The position numbers and the translations under genes are program-made. Positions 17,128-26,085 of a stretch of 64,000 nt of DNA are shown one piece after another (position 1 is the stretch's first letter; every line of letters starts with the position of its first letter). The notes under the pieces were generated by a model. The model saw only the letters and a program-made list of their open reading frames with translations. It had not been told where the DNA came from and did not search any database. Source of the stretch: Prescottella soli (GTDB taxonomy: Bacteria > Actinomycetota > Actinomycetes > Mycobacteriales > Mycobacteriaceae); contig NZ_CP157276.1 of assembly GCF_040024445.1 (NCBI RefSeq), forward strand, positions 1,240,001-1,304,000, read 5' to 3'.

Positions 17128-17954
17128 GCGAGTTCGCGGGCAAGGTCTGCGTCATCACGGGCGCAGGTTCGGGCATCGGGCGGGCAGTGGCCCTGAACCT
17201 CGCCGGGCAGGGCGCGAAACTTGCTCTGTCCGATATGGATTCGTCGGGACTGGCCGAGACGGTGCGTCAGGTCGAGGCAGTCGGCGCGGAGGTCAAGTCC
17301 GACCATCTCGACGTCACCCAGCGCGAGGCGGTCCTGGCGTACGCCGACGCGGTGGTCGCGCACTTCGGCAAGGTGCACCAGGTCTACAACAACGCGGGCA
17401 TCGCCTTCCACGGCGACGTGGAGCGCTCGGAGTTCAAGGACATCGAGCGGATCATGGACGTCGACTTCTGGGGCGTCGTCAACGGCACCAAGGCGTTCCT
17501 GCCGCACCTGATCGCGTCCGGTGACGGGCACGTCGTGAACATCTCGAGCCTGTTCGGCCTCCTGTCGATTCCGGGCCAGAGCGCTTACAACGCAGCGAAG
17601 TTCGCGGTGCGCGGATTCACCGAGTCCTTACGCCAGGAAATGCTCATCGCGAAGCACCCGGTCAAGGTCACGTGTGTGCACCCGGGCGGCATCAAGACCG
17701 CGATCGCCCGCAACGCGACGATGCCCGACGGCGACGACCAGGTGACCTTCGCGCAGTTCTTCGACAAGCACCTCGCGCGCACCACTCCCGAGGACGCGGC
17801 GAAGACCATCGTGGGCGGCGTGCGAAAGGGCAAGGCACGAGTGCTGATCGGCGCCGACGCGAAGTTCCTCGACGCGTGGGTGCGCATCGTCGGCCCCAGC
17901 TACCAATGGGTGGTCGCGACGGTCACGTCACGCGTGTTGCCGAAGTCGAACTGA
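17124..17954 (+). CDS. short-chain dehydrogenase/reductase
   Basis: 276 residues, GTG start inside the stop of the monooxygenase gene. NAD(P)-binding TGAGSGIG at residues ~12-19, the N-N-A-G motif (VYNNAGIAF), catalytic Ser in NISSLFG and the Y-x-x-x-K pair in SAYNAAKFA. An acidic residue after strand 2 (LALSDMDSSG) favours NAD over NADP. The C-terminal ~25 residues (WVRIVGPSYQWVVATV) are hydrophobic and may associate with membrane. Coupling with a Baeyer-Villiger enzyme suggests oxidation of a secondary alcohol to the ketone substrate of its neighbour. Confidence 0.92.
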   Translation: MSEFAGKVCVITGAGSGIGRAVALNLAGQGAKLALSDMDSSGLAETVRQVEAVGAEVKSDHLDVTQREAVLAYADAVVAHFGKVHQVYNNAGIAFHGDVERSEFKDIERIMDVDFWGVVNGTKAFLPHLIASGDGHVVNISSLFGLLSIPGQSAYNAAKFAVRGFTESLRQEMLIAKHPVKVTCVHPGGIKTAIARNATMPDGDDQVTFAQFFDKHLARTTPEDAAKTIVGGVRKGKARVLIGADAKFLDAWVRIVGPSYQWVVATVTSRVLPKSN

Positions 17955-18023
17955 CGGGCAGGGCGCCGCGCTCCTGACATCCGGGCCGATACCCGTACCG
18001 ACTGTTTTGTCGTATTCGGCCGC

Positions 18024-18038
18024 TAGGCTCTGCCCTCG
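18024..18038 (+). promoter_or_regulatory. candidate near-leaderless promoter of the Hsp90-like gene
   Basis: TAGGCT at 18024-18029 lies nine bases before ATG 18039. No SD sequence is present. Expected start of transcription is about 18036, giving a leader of 0-3 bases. The -35 is not clear. Confidence 0.4.
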
Positions 18039-19895
18039 ATGACGACAAGAGCCGACGGCAGCAGCCGTCCATTCCAGGTACACCTCGGCGGGATCATCGA
18101 GTTGCTCAGTGCGAGCATCTACACCGGGCCGCAGGTCTTCATCCGTGAGCTCCTGCAGAACGGGTGCGACGCGATCGCGGCCCGCTGCGAGCGTGAACCC
18201 GGCCACGTCGGCACCATCCGGGTCCTGCCCGCCGACGGGGCCGGGTCCGTGTTCGCGGTCGAGGACGACGGGGTCGGGCTGACCGCGGCCGAGGTCGGCG
18301 AGTTGCTCGCCACGGTGGGCCGCACCTCCAAGCGGGACATCCTCGATCTGCCCCGCACCGACCGTCTCGGCCAGTTCGGGATCGGACTGCTCAGCTGCTT
18401 CATGGTGAGCGACGAGATCCGGGTCCGGTCCCGGTCGGCCACCGGTGCGCCCGCCGTCGAATGGATCGGGCGCACCGACGGCACGTTCACGGTGACCGAG
18501 CTGGCCGACGACCTGCCGGTCGGGACCCGGGTCGAATTGGTCCCCCGCCACGACGCCGCCGGGCTCGTCTCGCCCGCCGGGGTGCGCGAGCTGGCCGACC
18601 GGTTCGGCCGGCACCTGCCGGTGCGGGTGACCGTGGCCGGCGAGACGGTGACCCGGCCCGCGCCCTTCGTCGAGCGCACGGCGGTCCCGTCGCCCGAGCT
18701 CCGCGAGCTGGGCCGGGAGATCGTCGGCGCCGAACCCTTCGCCACGATTCCGCTGCACGTGCCGTCGACCGGCACCCGGGGCACCGCCTTCGTGCTGCCG
18801 TTCCAGCTCTCCCCCGGTCAGCGGCAGTCGAGCCGCGTCTACCTGGGCGGGATGCTGCTGTCCGAGCGCATGGACGACCTCCTGCCGGACTGGGCGTTCT
18901 TCGTGCGGGCCGTCGTGGACACCACCGGGCTGCACCCGACCGCCTCCCGCGAGTCCCTGATCGAAGACAACGCGCTCGAGTCGACCCGCGCCGAGCTGGG
19001 GGCCGCGGTTCGCCGCTGGGTCATCGGTCTGGCCGCGGAGGCGCCGCACCGGCTGGCCGCGTTCCTGTCCGTGCACCATCTGGCCCTGCGGGCGCTCGTC
19101 GTCCACGACGACGAGCTGGCCCGGTTCATCGTCCCCCACCTACCGATCGAGACCACCGAGGGTCCGACGACCTTCGGCGAGGCGGCCCGCCGCGGCACCG
19201 TGCGGTACACCCGGACCGTCGACGAGTTCCGGCAGCTCGCCGGCATCTCCCGCCCCGGCGCCCCGATCGTCAACGGCGGCTACGTCTACGACGCGGAGAT
19301 CGCGGCCCGGCTGCCGGAGTTCGTGCCCGGCGCCGAGGTCGAGATCGTCACCGTCGCCGACGAGATCGACCACCTGGACGTGCCGCCGCTGGCCGAACGG
19401 GCCGCCTCGCGCCGACTGCAGGAGCGCGCCGACGCCGCGCTCGCGGACCTCGACTGCGCTACCGCGGTGCGGGCGTTCCAGCCGGACACCGTCCCCGCCC
19501 TGTACGTCGCGGACGAGTCGGTGCTCCGTGGCTTGCGCCGAGACCAGGCGAGCGAGGCCGGTGGATTCTGGGCCGACGTTCTCGGACGTGTCGGCGAGGC
19601 AGCGGCGGCCGCCGGCGCGGACACCGCCGGCCGACTCGCGCTGAACTGGCGCAACCGGCTGGTGCGCACCCTCGCGACCGTCGACGACGAGGCCGTGCTG
19701 TCGCGCGCCGTGCGGATCCTCTACGTCCAGGCGCTGCTCGCCGGACACCGGCCGCTGCGGGCGGCCGACCGCGCCGCCCTCACCGACGCCATGACCGACA
19801 TCGTGCACCTGTCCGTCGGCCTCGACGCGGACGTCACCGTCGATCCTGCACCGCACTCCCCCTCCAGCACAGACAAGGACGACCATGCCGAGTGA
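18039..19895 (+). CDS. Hsp90-family (GHKL) ATPase, divergent from HtpG
   Basis: 618 residues. The N-terminal GHKL ATPase has ELLQNGCDAI (residues 37-46, standard E-L-I-S-N-A-S-D-A), VEDDGVGL (74-81, standard D-N-G-I-G-M) and GQFGIGLLSCF (111-121, standard G-Q-F-G-V-G-F-Y-S-A-F). The middle domain keeps YLGGMLLSERMDDLLP, FVRAVVDTTGLH and the SRESL segment (near residue 303) whose Arg contacts ATP in Hsp90s. The C-terminal third is not recognisably HtpG and ends in a short acidic tail (TDKDDHAE). So it is a real but distant Hsp90-like ATPase, not the housekeeping HtpG. It overlaps the following TPR gene by 11 bases, so the two products are likely made together and may work together. Client and role unknown. 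Confidence 0.85.
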   Translation: MTTRADGSSRPFQVHLGGIIELLSASIYTGPQVFIRELLQNGCDAIAARCEREPGHVGTIRVLPADGAGSVFAVEDDGVGLTAAEVGELLATVGRTSKRDILDLPRTDRLGQFGIGLLSCFMVSDEIRVRSRSATGAPAVEWIGRTDGTFTVTELADDLPVGTRVELVPRHDAAGLVSPAGVRELADRFGRHLPVRVTVAGETVTRPAPFVERTAVPSPELRELGREIVGAEPFATIPLHVPSTGTRGTAFVLPFQLSPGQRQSSRVYLGGMLLSERMDDLLPDWAFFVRAVVDTTGLHPTASRESLIEDNALESTRAELGAAVRRWVIGLAAEAPHRLAAFLSVHHLALRALVVHDDELARFIVPHLPIETTEGPTTFGEAARRGTVRYTRTVDEFRQLAGISRPGAPIVNGGYVYDAEIAARLPEFVPGAEVEIVTVADEIDHLDVPPLAERAASRRLQERADAALADLDCATAVRAFQPDTVPALYVADESVLRGLRRDQASEAGGFWADVLGRVGEAAAAAGADTAGRLALNWRNRLVRTLATVDDEAVLSRAVRILYVQALLAGHRPLRAADRAALTDAMTDIVHLSVGLDADVTVDPAPHSPSSTDKDDHAE

Positions 19896-22227
19896 GACCA
19901 CCGACGCGTTGATCAGCGAGATCGACGCGACGCCGTACGGACCGGCCGAACGCGAGCTCATCGAGCGGGCGATCACGCTCGCCGAGGAGGCCGGCGACGA
20001 GGCCGCCGCCTACGCCGTGCGGATGCGCCTGATCCAGTCCGCCTCCATGACCGGGGACACCGACGCCTTGCTGACCGCCTTCGCGTGGTGCGCCGGACGG
20101 AACGCCGCTGACCCGACCACCTTCCCCACCCAGGTCGACGACCACGACCTGCTGTGGTTCCACAAGTGGATCGCCGATGCGCTCGCGTCGAACCCGATGT
20201 TCCCGCGCACGACGATCGCCGACGCGATCGAGCAGATGGAGTCCGCGTACCGACAGGCCGGCGTCGGCCTGTCCGGCGTCGTGCAGACCCGGTTCTGGCA
20301 GGCGTTCGAGGCGGGCCGGCTCGAGGAGGCCGCCCGCTACCTCGAGGAGCTGGGTCGCACCCCGCGCGACGACTACAGCCACTGCGACGCGTGCGTGCGT
20401 TCCGAGGAGGCCCAGTTCCGGCTCGTCACCGGGGAGCTGGAGGCGGGGCTGGGTCTGGTCCAGGAGATGCTCGACCAGGATCTGGGGTGCGCCGACGAAC
20501 CCGAGCGGGCGATGGCCCACGCGTTGGTGCCGCTGCTGCAGGTGGGCCGTCTCGAGGACGCCGAGCGCATGCACGTCCGGGGCTACCGACTCGCGCGCGG
20601 CAACGCCGACAACATCGACATGATCGGTCGGCACCTGATCTTCCTGTCCGTCACGGGCAACGAGCAACGTGCCCTCGAGATGCTCGAGCGGCACATCAGC
20701 TGGCTGGCACACGACAACCTCAACGCGACCGCGCACCTCGACGCGCTCACCGCCTTCGCGGTGACGTGCACGGCGGCGGGCCAGGCCGGGCTCGGTCGCG
20801 AGGACGTCCGCGGAGCCGACGCTGCGCAGCTGCGCCCGTTCCTGGGCGCGCACGCGGGCCCGTGGACTGTCGACGAACTGGCGCAGGCCTGTTGGCGTGC
20901 CGCCGAGGAGCTCGCGGGCCGCTTCGACGAGCGCAACGGCAGCGCGTACCGCAGCGAGAAGGTCGCCGCCGCACGGTCTCTCGCCGGACAGCGCTGGGAC
21001 CTGCCGATCGGGGCCGCGCACACCGTGCCGGCGCCGCCCGTCGCCACGGACCCGGCCGCGGCCACGGCGTTCGTCGACGAGGTGGCGAGCGCGAGCCCGC
21101 TGGCCGAGCGGGTCGACACGATCCTCGACGCCGAGGGCCTGGACGCGGCACTGACCTGGGTCGAGGCCGAACTGGTCGCCACGACGGCGCCCGGTCACCG
21201 CGCGGTGCTACTGCGGTTGCAGGCCCAGCTGCTGGCGAGCAGCGGCCGGTTCGAGGAAGCGCTGACCGCCGTCGACGGTGCGCTCGACCTGTCGGTTGCG
21301 CACGCGGCCCGGTCCCTGACCGCTCCGCTGGCTGCCCTGAGCGCCCAGATCTGCGACGACCTCGACCGGCTGGACGAGGCCGCCGGCAGGTTGCGGCTGG
21401 CGACGCGGGAAGCCGAGCTGGCCGGGGCCGAGTCCGTCGGCCACCGCTACCGGCTCGGCGTCACGCTCGTGCGGGCAGGGCACCCGGACGAGGCCGTGGA
21501 CGAGCTCACCTCGGTGGCCGAGACCGAGGAGGCGCAGGGTGAGGAGGCCGGGTCCCGCGCCTTGACGCTGCTGTGGCTCGGCTACGCGAGGCGCGACGCG
21601 GGCGAGCCGGGAGCAGCGGTCGCGGTGTGGACCGAGGGCCAGGAGCTGGCGCGGGTCGGCGAGGACTACGCGGTGGCCGTGCGGGTCGGCAGGGAACTCG
21701 GGCTCCTGATGATGCGGTTCGACGACGAGGACGCCGTCGAGGTCCTCGACGACGCGGTCGAGGACGCCCGGCGGCTCACCGATGAGCCCGACGCGCTCGC
21801 CGACCTTCTGCACACGCGCGGGCGGGCCCGGTGCCAGTTCGGCGACGAGGACGGGCTCGAGGACTTGCGGACCGCGGCCGAACACGCCGACCCGTGGACC
21901 CGCGCGGACATCGAGGACTCGACCGCGCGGGCACTGTCCCAGCTGGGCCGGTTCGACGAGGCGGTGCGGACGGGGCTCGCGGCCTCGGATGCCTACGCCG
22001 CGGCCGAGGATGTCGTCGGCTCCGGCAGCGCCCTGATCGTCGTCGCGCAGGCGTTGCTGACGACCGACCGCCACGAGGAGGCCCTGGCCGTGCTCGCCGA
22101 CGCCGCGCCGCGGGTGACCGAGGCGCCGCCGCTCGCGGTCCGGGTGGCACTGCTGGAGGGCGACGCTCACGAGGCCCTCGGCCGGTATGACGCCGCCGCG
22201 GCGGCACGGGCGCGGGTCGGCGGCTGA
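19885..22227 (+). CDS. large tetratricopeptide-like repeat protein coupled to the Hsp90-like gene
   Basis: 780 residues, almost entirely alpha-helical with repeated A/L/E-rich helix pairs of TPR type, for example RFEEALTAVDGALDLS, RLDEAAGRLRLATREAELAG, RFDEAVRTGLAASDAYAAAE and RHEEALAVLADAAPRV in the second half. A C-x-x-C (HCDACVRSE) occurs near residue 170. No signal peptide or membrane segment, so it is cytoplasmic. The ATG at 19885 lies inside the end of the Hsp90-like gene, 11-bp overlap in another frame, implying translational coupling. In eukaryotes TPR proteins are Hsp90 co-chaperones; a comparable partnership here is inference. Confidence 0.82.
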   Translation: MPSETTDALISEIDATPYGPAERELIERAITLAEEAGDEAAAYAVRMRLIQSASMTGDTDALLTAFAWCAGRNAADPTTFPTQVDDHDLLWFHKWIADALASNPMFPRTTIADAIEQMESAYRQAGVGLSGVVQTRFWQAFEAGRLEEAARYLEELGRTPRDDYSHCDACVRSEEAQFRLVTGELEAGLGLVQEMLDQDLGCADEPERAMAHALVPLLQVGRLEDAERMHVRGYRLARGNADNIDMIGRHLIFLSVTGNEQRALEMLERHISWLAHDNLNATAHLDALTAFAVTCTAAGQAGLGREDVRGADAAQLRPFLGAHAGPWTVDELAQACWRAAEELAGRFDERNGSAYRSEKVAAARSLAGQRWDLPIGAAHTVPAPPVATDPAAATAFVDEVASASPLAERVDTILDAEGLDAALTWVEAELVATTAPGHRAVLLRLQAQLLASSGRFEEALTAVDGALDLSVAHAARSLTAPLAALSAQICDDLDRLDEAAGRLRLATREAELAGAESVGHRYRLGVTLVRAGHPDEAVDELTSVAETEEAQGEEAGSRALTLLWLGYARRDAGEPGAAVAVWTEGQELARVGEDYAVAVRVGRELGLLMMRFDDEDAVEVLDDAVEDARRLTDEPDALADLLHTRGRARCQFGDEDGLEDLRTAAEHADPWTRADIEDSTARALSQLGRFDEAVRTGLAASDAYAAAEDVVGSGSALIVVAQALLTTDRHEEALAVLADAAPRVTEAPPLAVRVALLEGDAHEALGRYDAAAAARARVGG

Positions 22228-22248
22228 CGACGACCGACGCCGGCGCCG

Positions 22249-23160
22249 TCAGAGGTGGTCGGCGAGCCACTCCGCGGCGGCGTCGGCCGAGGTGATCTCG
22301 CCATCGCGGATCCGGACCACCATGTCGGTCAGATCCGCGGTGGTGAGCTGCAGGACCACGCTCAGCCCCTTGACGTCGTCGGCTCGCAGCACGCCGCCGC
22401 GGTAGAGGGGCACCACGTTCTGCGCGGTGAACGCGTTCTCGTCGTCGGCCAACACCACCAGTTCGTCGTGCGCGACGTCGGGTGAGGCGGCGGTGGCGCC
22501 CCCGATCGGCGACGCGCCGACGATCAGTTCACGGGCAACGTCGGTGGTGGTTCCGACCGGTACGACGGACCCGAACGTGCACCCGTACGCGGCCTGAAGG
22601 TGCTCCGGTGCCCGCGCATCGTCGCGGAACGCGGCGGACGCGTACAAAGTCATGCCGCCGCAGTCGCGCGCGATGTCGTCGATCGAGTGCGCGCCGAGTC
22701 GGTCGACCTGCGCCGCGGACAGCACGAGCGCCGACCGGTCGTCGGCCGGCGCGTAGTCGGAGACCGTAAGGCCCTCCGGCAGAGACTTGTTGAGCGCCTC
22801 GAACACGTCCTCGGCCTCGGTGACGTCGGCGTCCGGGTCGAACCAGTGCAGCAGGCGCCCGGTGTAGTCCGGCACCAGTGCCACCCGGTTCGAGTCGAGG
22901 GCGGCGACACGGTCGGCGCGGTCTCTCAGCCCCAGCACGAGTTCGGTGCTGCGCCCGCCCGCTTCGAGCGCGCCGGCGTAGAGGCGTGCGACGAGTTCGC
23001 TCTCGATCGTGTTCGACGCACCGACGACGACCGGTCCGGGTGCCGGCGGGCCGCTGACGCTGCTGCTCGTGTCGACGCCGCACGCGGCGACGATCGCGAG
23101 CATGGGAACGACCGCCAGCGCCGCGCGCCTGCCCGTCCGCCCATTCCTGTTCGGTGACAC
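22249..23160 (-). CDS. OpuAC/ProX-type substrate-binding lipoprotein, divergent paralogue
   Basis: 303 residues. Signal peptide RRAALAVVPMLAIVAACG with lipobox A-A-C near residue 27. The mature part follows the glycine-betaine/choline binding fold: VVGASNTIESELVARLYAGAL, VALVPDYTGRLLHWFDPDAD, and AFTAQNVVPLYR. All three have clear counterparts in the proX-like gene across the divergent intergenic region, so the two are paralogues. The GTG start at 23160 is preceded by GGAGAGGGA on the minus strand. It has no permease or ATPase of its own and probably delivers a second ligand to the ProVWZ importer on the other strand. Ligand not determinable by eye. Confidence 0.85.
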   Translation of the reverse strand: MSPNRNGRTGRRAALAVVPMLAIVAACGVDTSSSVSGPPAPGPVVVGASNTIESELVARLYAGALEAGGRSTELVLGLRDRADRVAALDSNRVALVPDYTGRLLHWFDPDADVTEAEDVFEALNKSLPEGLTVSDYAPADDRSALVLSAAQVDRLGAHSIDDIARDCGGMTLYASAAFRDDARAPEHLQAAYGCTFGSVVPVGTTTDVARELIVGASPIGGATAASPDVAHDELVVLADDENAFTAQNVVPLYRGGVLRADDVKGLSVVLQLTTADLTDMVVRIRDGEITSADAAAEWLADHL

Positions 23161-23315
23161 CGTGTCCCTCTCCGCTCGTCGACCGTGCGTTGGTCGCTCC
23201 TATCGTTACACTGACGGCGCGCACCATCACGAGCGGTCGAGAGATCCGGCTTGTCACCGCGCGGCGGCTGCCGCATCGGGCGGGGCCGCTACGCCGGATC
23301 CGATGGAAGGACGAC

Positions 23316-24281
23316 ATGAACGGTTCCCGGATCCGCCTGCCCCACCGCCTCGTTCGGGGCGCTGTGGCGATCGTTGCAGTGTCCCTGACGATGCTCACCG
23401 CGTGCGGGAGCAACGACCCGCTCGACAGCGGCGGCTCCGGCGGCAACGTCGACGCGAACACCATCGTGGTGGGCTCGGCGAACTTCCCGGAGTCCACGAC
23501 TGTCGGCTACATCTACGCCGAGGTGCTGCGGGCCAACGGCTTCGACGTCGACACGAAGATGAACATCGGCAGCCGCGAGGCGTACGTCCCGGCGCTGCGC
23601 GACGGTTCGCTCACGGTGATCCCCGACTACACCGGGAATCTGCTGCAGTACCTCGATCCGTCGTCGACGGCGACGAGCGCCGCCGAGATCGACGCGGCCC
23701 TGCCGGCCGCGCTGGCGCCCGATCTCGCGACCACGACCCCGGCACCCGCCGAGGACAAGGACGCGGTCGTCGTGACCCGCGAGACGGCCGAGAAGTGGAA
23801 CCTGTCGTCCATCGCCGACCTGGCGCCGCACTCGGCGGAGGTGAAGTTCGCGGCACCGGCCGAGTTCCAGGAACGACCCGTGGGCATGCCCGGGCTGCGG
23901 GAGAACTACGGTCTCGACATCAGCGCCGCCAACTTCGTGCCGATCGCCGACGGCGGCGGCCCCGCCACGGTGAAGGCACTGACGTCGGGCCAGGTGACCG
24001 CCGCGAACATCTTCACGACCTCGCCCGCGATCAAGGCGAACGACCTGGTGGTGTTGGCCGACCCGGCGAACAACTTCCCGGCCCAGAACGTGGTCCCGCT
24101 GCTGCGCGCGAGTGCGAAGACCGAGCAGCTGACGCGGGTCCTGGACGCGGTCTCCGCCAAGCTCACCACCGAGGAACTGGTGGCGCTCAACGACGCGGTG
24201 TCGGGCGCCGCCAAGACCGAGCCGCAGGCGGCGGCGCAGCAGTGGGTCGCGCGGCAGGGGCTGGACGCTCCGATCTCGTGA
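23316..24281 (+). CDS. proX: ProX-type compatible-solute/quaternary amine binding lipoprotein
   Basis: 321 residues (M. tuberculosis ProX, about 315). Signal peptide with lipobox M-L-T-A-C near residue 30. Conserved binding-protein blocks are IVVGSANFPESTTVGYIYAEV, GSREAYVPALRDGSLTVIPD followed by Y-T-G-N-L-L-Q-Y, and NNFPAQNVVPLLRA. Start ATG at 23316 has GGAAGG five bases upstream; longer in-frame readings have no signal peptide. First gene of a proX-proV-proW-proZ operon with four-base overlap to proV. The family binds glycine betaine, choline, carnitine or related solutes for osmoprotection or catabolism. Confidence 0.9.
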   Translation: MNGSRIRLPHRLVRGAVAIVAVSLTMLTACGSNDPLDSGGSGGNVDANTIVVGSANFPESTTVGYIYAEVLRANGFDVDTKMNIGSREAYVPALRDGSLTVIPDYTGNLLQYLDPSSTATSAAEIDAALPAALAPDLATTTPAPAEDKDAVVVTRETAEKWNLSSIADLAPHSAEVKFAAPAEFQERPVGMPGLRENYGLDISAANFVPIADGGGPATVKALTSGQVTAANIFTTSPAIKANDLVVLADPANNFPAQNVVPLLRASAKTEQLTRVLDAVSAKLTTEELVALNDAVSGAAKTEPQAAAQQWVARQGLDAPIS

Positions 24282-25399
24282 TCACGTTCTCGGGTGTCAC
24301 CAAACGCTTTCCGGACGGCACGGTCGCCGTCGACGGTCTGGACCTGAAGGTCGAGGCCGGCTCGTTCACGGTCTTCGTCGGACCGTCCGGCTGCGGCAAG
24401 ACGACGTCGATGCGGATGATCAACCGCATGGTGGCACCCACCGCGGGCACCGTCGGCGTCGACGGCCGGGACGTGGCGGCCCTCGACGCCGTCGAGCTGC
24501 GGCGCGGTATCGGGTACGTCATCCAGAGCGCGGGGCTGCTGCCGCACCGCACGGTGGTCGACAACGTCGCGACCGTGCCGGTGTTGCGCGGCGAGTCACG
24601 GCGGGCGGCACGGCGCCGCGCACTCGAGGTGCTCGAACGGGTGGGGCTCGATCCCGCGCTCGCGGGCCGCTACCCGGCGCAGCTGTCGGGCGGTCAGCAG
24701 CAGCGGGTGGGCGTGGCCCGGGCGCTCGCCGCCGACCCGCCGATCCTGTTGATGGACGAGCCCTTCAGCGCCGTCGACCCGGTCGTCCGGGCCGATCTGC
24801 AGGCCGAGATGCAGCGCCTGCAGTCCGAGCTGCGCAAGACGATCGTGTTCGTCACCCACGACATCGACGAGGCGGTGCGTCTCGGTGACCGTCTCGCGGT
24901 CTTCGGGCCGCACGGCCGGCTCCAGCAGTACGACACCCCGCAGACCGTGCTCACCTCCCCCGCAACCGATTTCGTCGCCGATTTCGTCGGCCGTGACCGC
25001 GGCTACCGGGGGCTGTCGTTCCGCAGCGCCGACGGACTCCCGCTGCACGAGATCCGCAGCGTCCGCGAATCGGCAATCACCGCAACCATTCTCGACTCCG
25101 GAGAGTGGGCGTTGATCGTCTCCGACGACGGCCGCCCCCACGCGTGGATCGACGCCGCCGGGATCGACGCGGCCCGCGCCGGGCGCGCAATCGCGGACGC
25201 CTCGGCCGCCGGCGGTTCGCTGTTCACCCTGGGCACCGATCTGCGGCAGGCCCTCGACGCGGCCATCTCGTCGCCGTCCGGCATCGGGGTCGCGGTCGAT
25301 GCCGACGGAGTGGTGGTCGGCGGCATCGACGCCGCCGAGGTGGTCGCGGCGCTCGACGAGCAGCGGCGCGCGGAGGATCGCGTCCGGAACGGACGGTGA
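24278..25399 (+). CDS. proV: compatible-solute ABC importer ATPase
   Basis: 373 residues. Walker A GPSGCGKTT, Q-loop VIQSAGLLPHRTV, signature LSGGQQQRV, Walker B ILLMDEPFSAVDP and H-loop VFVTHDIDEAV; all intact. After residue ~240 a C-terminal regulatory region follows whose sequence (ESAITATILDSGEWALIVSD, then G-V-A-V-D-A-D-G-V-V-V-G-G) resembles the CBS-type module of OpuA/ProV ATPases, which sense ionic strength or nucleotides. The GTG start sits in the stop of proX (GTGA). It energises the two permeases that follow. Confidence 0.92.
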   Translation: MITFSGVTKRFPDGTVAVDGLDLKVEAGSFTVFVGPSGCGKTTSMRMINRMVAPTAGTVGVDGRDVAALDAVELRRGIGYVIQSAGLLPHRTVVDNVATVPVLRGESRRAARRRALEVLERVGLDPALAGRYPAQLSGGQQQRVGVARALAADPPILLMDEPFSAVDPVVRADLQAEMQRLQSELRKTIVFVTHDIDEAVRLGDRLAVFGPHGRLQQYDTPQTVLTSPATDFVADFVGRDRGYRGLSFRSADGLPLHEIRSVRESAITATILDSGEWALIVSDDGRPHAWIDAAGIDAARAGRAIADASAAGGSLFTLGTDLRQALDAAISSPSGIGVAVDADGVVVGGIDAAEVVAALDEQRRAEDRVRNGR

Positions 25400-25403
25400 G
25401 CCC

Positions 25404-26084
25404 GTGCGCTGGCTGATCGACAACTTCCCGCGCGTGTTGGAACTGACGCGCGAGCATCTGCAGTTGGCCTTGCTGCCGCTGCTCCTCGGTCTGGCGATCG
25501 CGGTACCGCTGGGGACCGTGGTGCGCCGGGTGGCGTGGCTGCGCCGCACCACCGTCGTCGCCGCGAGCATCGCGTTCACGATTCCGTCGCTGGCGCTGTT
25601 CGTCACCGTGCCGAGCCTGTTCGGGCTGAGCGTTCTCGATCCGGCGAACGTCGTGATCGCGCTGACCGTCTACTCGACCGCCCTGCTCGTGCGCGTCGTC
25701 CCGGAAGCCCTCGACGCGGTCCCGGACGACGTCGTCGACGCCTCGACGGCAATGGGATTCACCGCGGTTCGCCGCGCGCTCACCGTCGAGCTGCCGCTCG
25801 CGCTGCCGGTGCTCGTCGCGAACGTCCGCGTCGTGGCGGTCACCAACATCTCGCTCGTGTCGGTCGGCGCGCTCATCGGTGTCGGCGGCCTGGGCGAACT
25901 GTTCACCGAGGGCTACCAGCGCGACTATCCGGAGCAGATCGTCGCGGGCATCATCGCGATCGTCGCGCTGGCGCTCGCGTTCGACGCGGCACTGTACGTG
26001 GTGGGCCGCCTGCTGACCCCGTGGGAGCGGCCGGGCCGCCGGGCGCGCCGGGCGACGGTCGAGCTGTCGGAGGGTCCGGCCTGA
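25404..26084 (+). CDS. proW: compatible-solute ABC importer permease
   Basis: 226 residues, about five membrane helices, start GTG (VRWLIDNFPRVLELTREHL) four bases after the ATPase stop. The binding-protein-dependent permease EAA-like loop is visible as DVVDASTAMGFTAVRRALTV followed by E-L-P-L-A-L-P, which docks on the ATPase. Length and position match ProW of mycobacteria. One base separates its stop from the next start. Confidence 0.9.
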   Translation: MRWLIDNFPRVLELTREHLQLALLPLLLGLAIAVPLGTVVRRVAWLRRTTVVAASIAFTIPSLALFVTVPSLFGLSVLDPANVVIALTVYSTALLVRVVPEALDAVPDDVVDASTAMGFTAVRRALTVELPLALPVLVANVRVVAVTNISLVSVGALIGVGGLGELFTEGYQRDYPEQIVAGIIAIVALALAFDAALYVVGRLLTPWERPGRRARRATVELSEGPA

Positions 26085-26085
26085 C

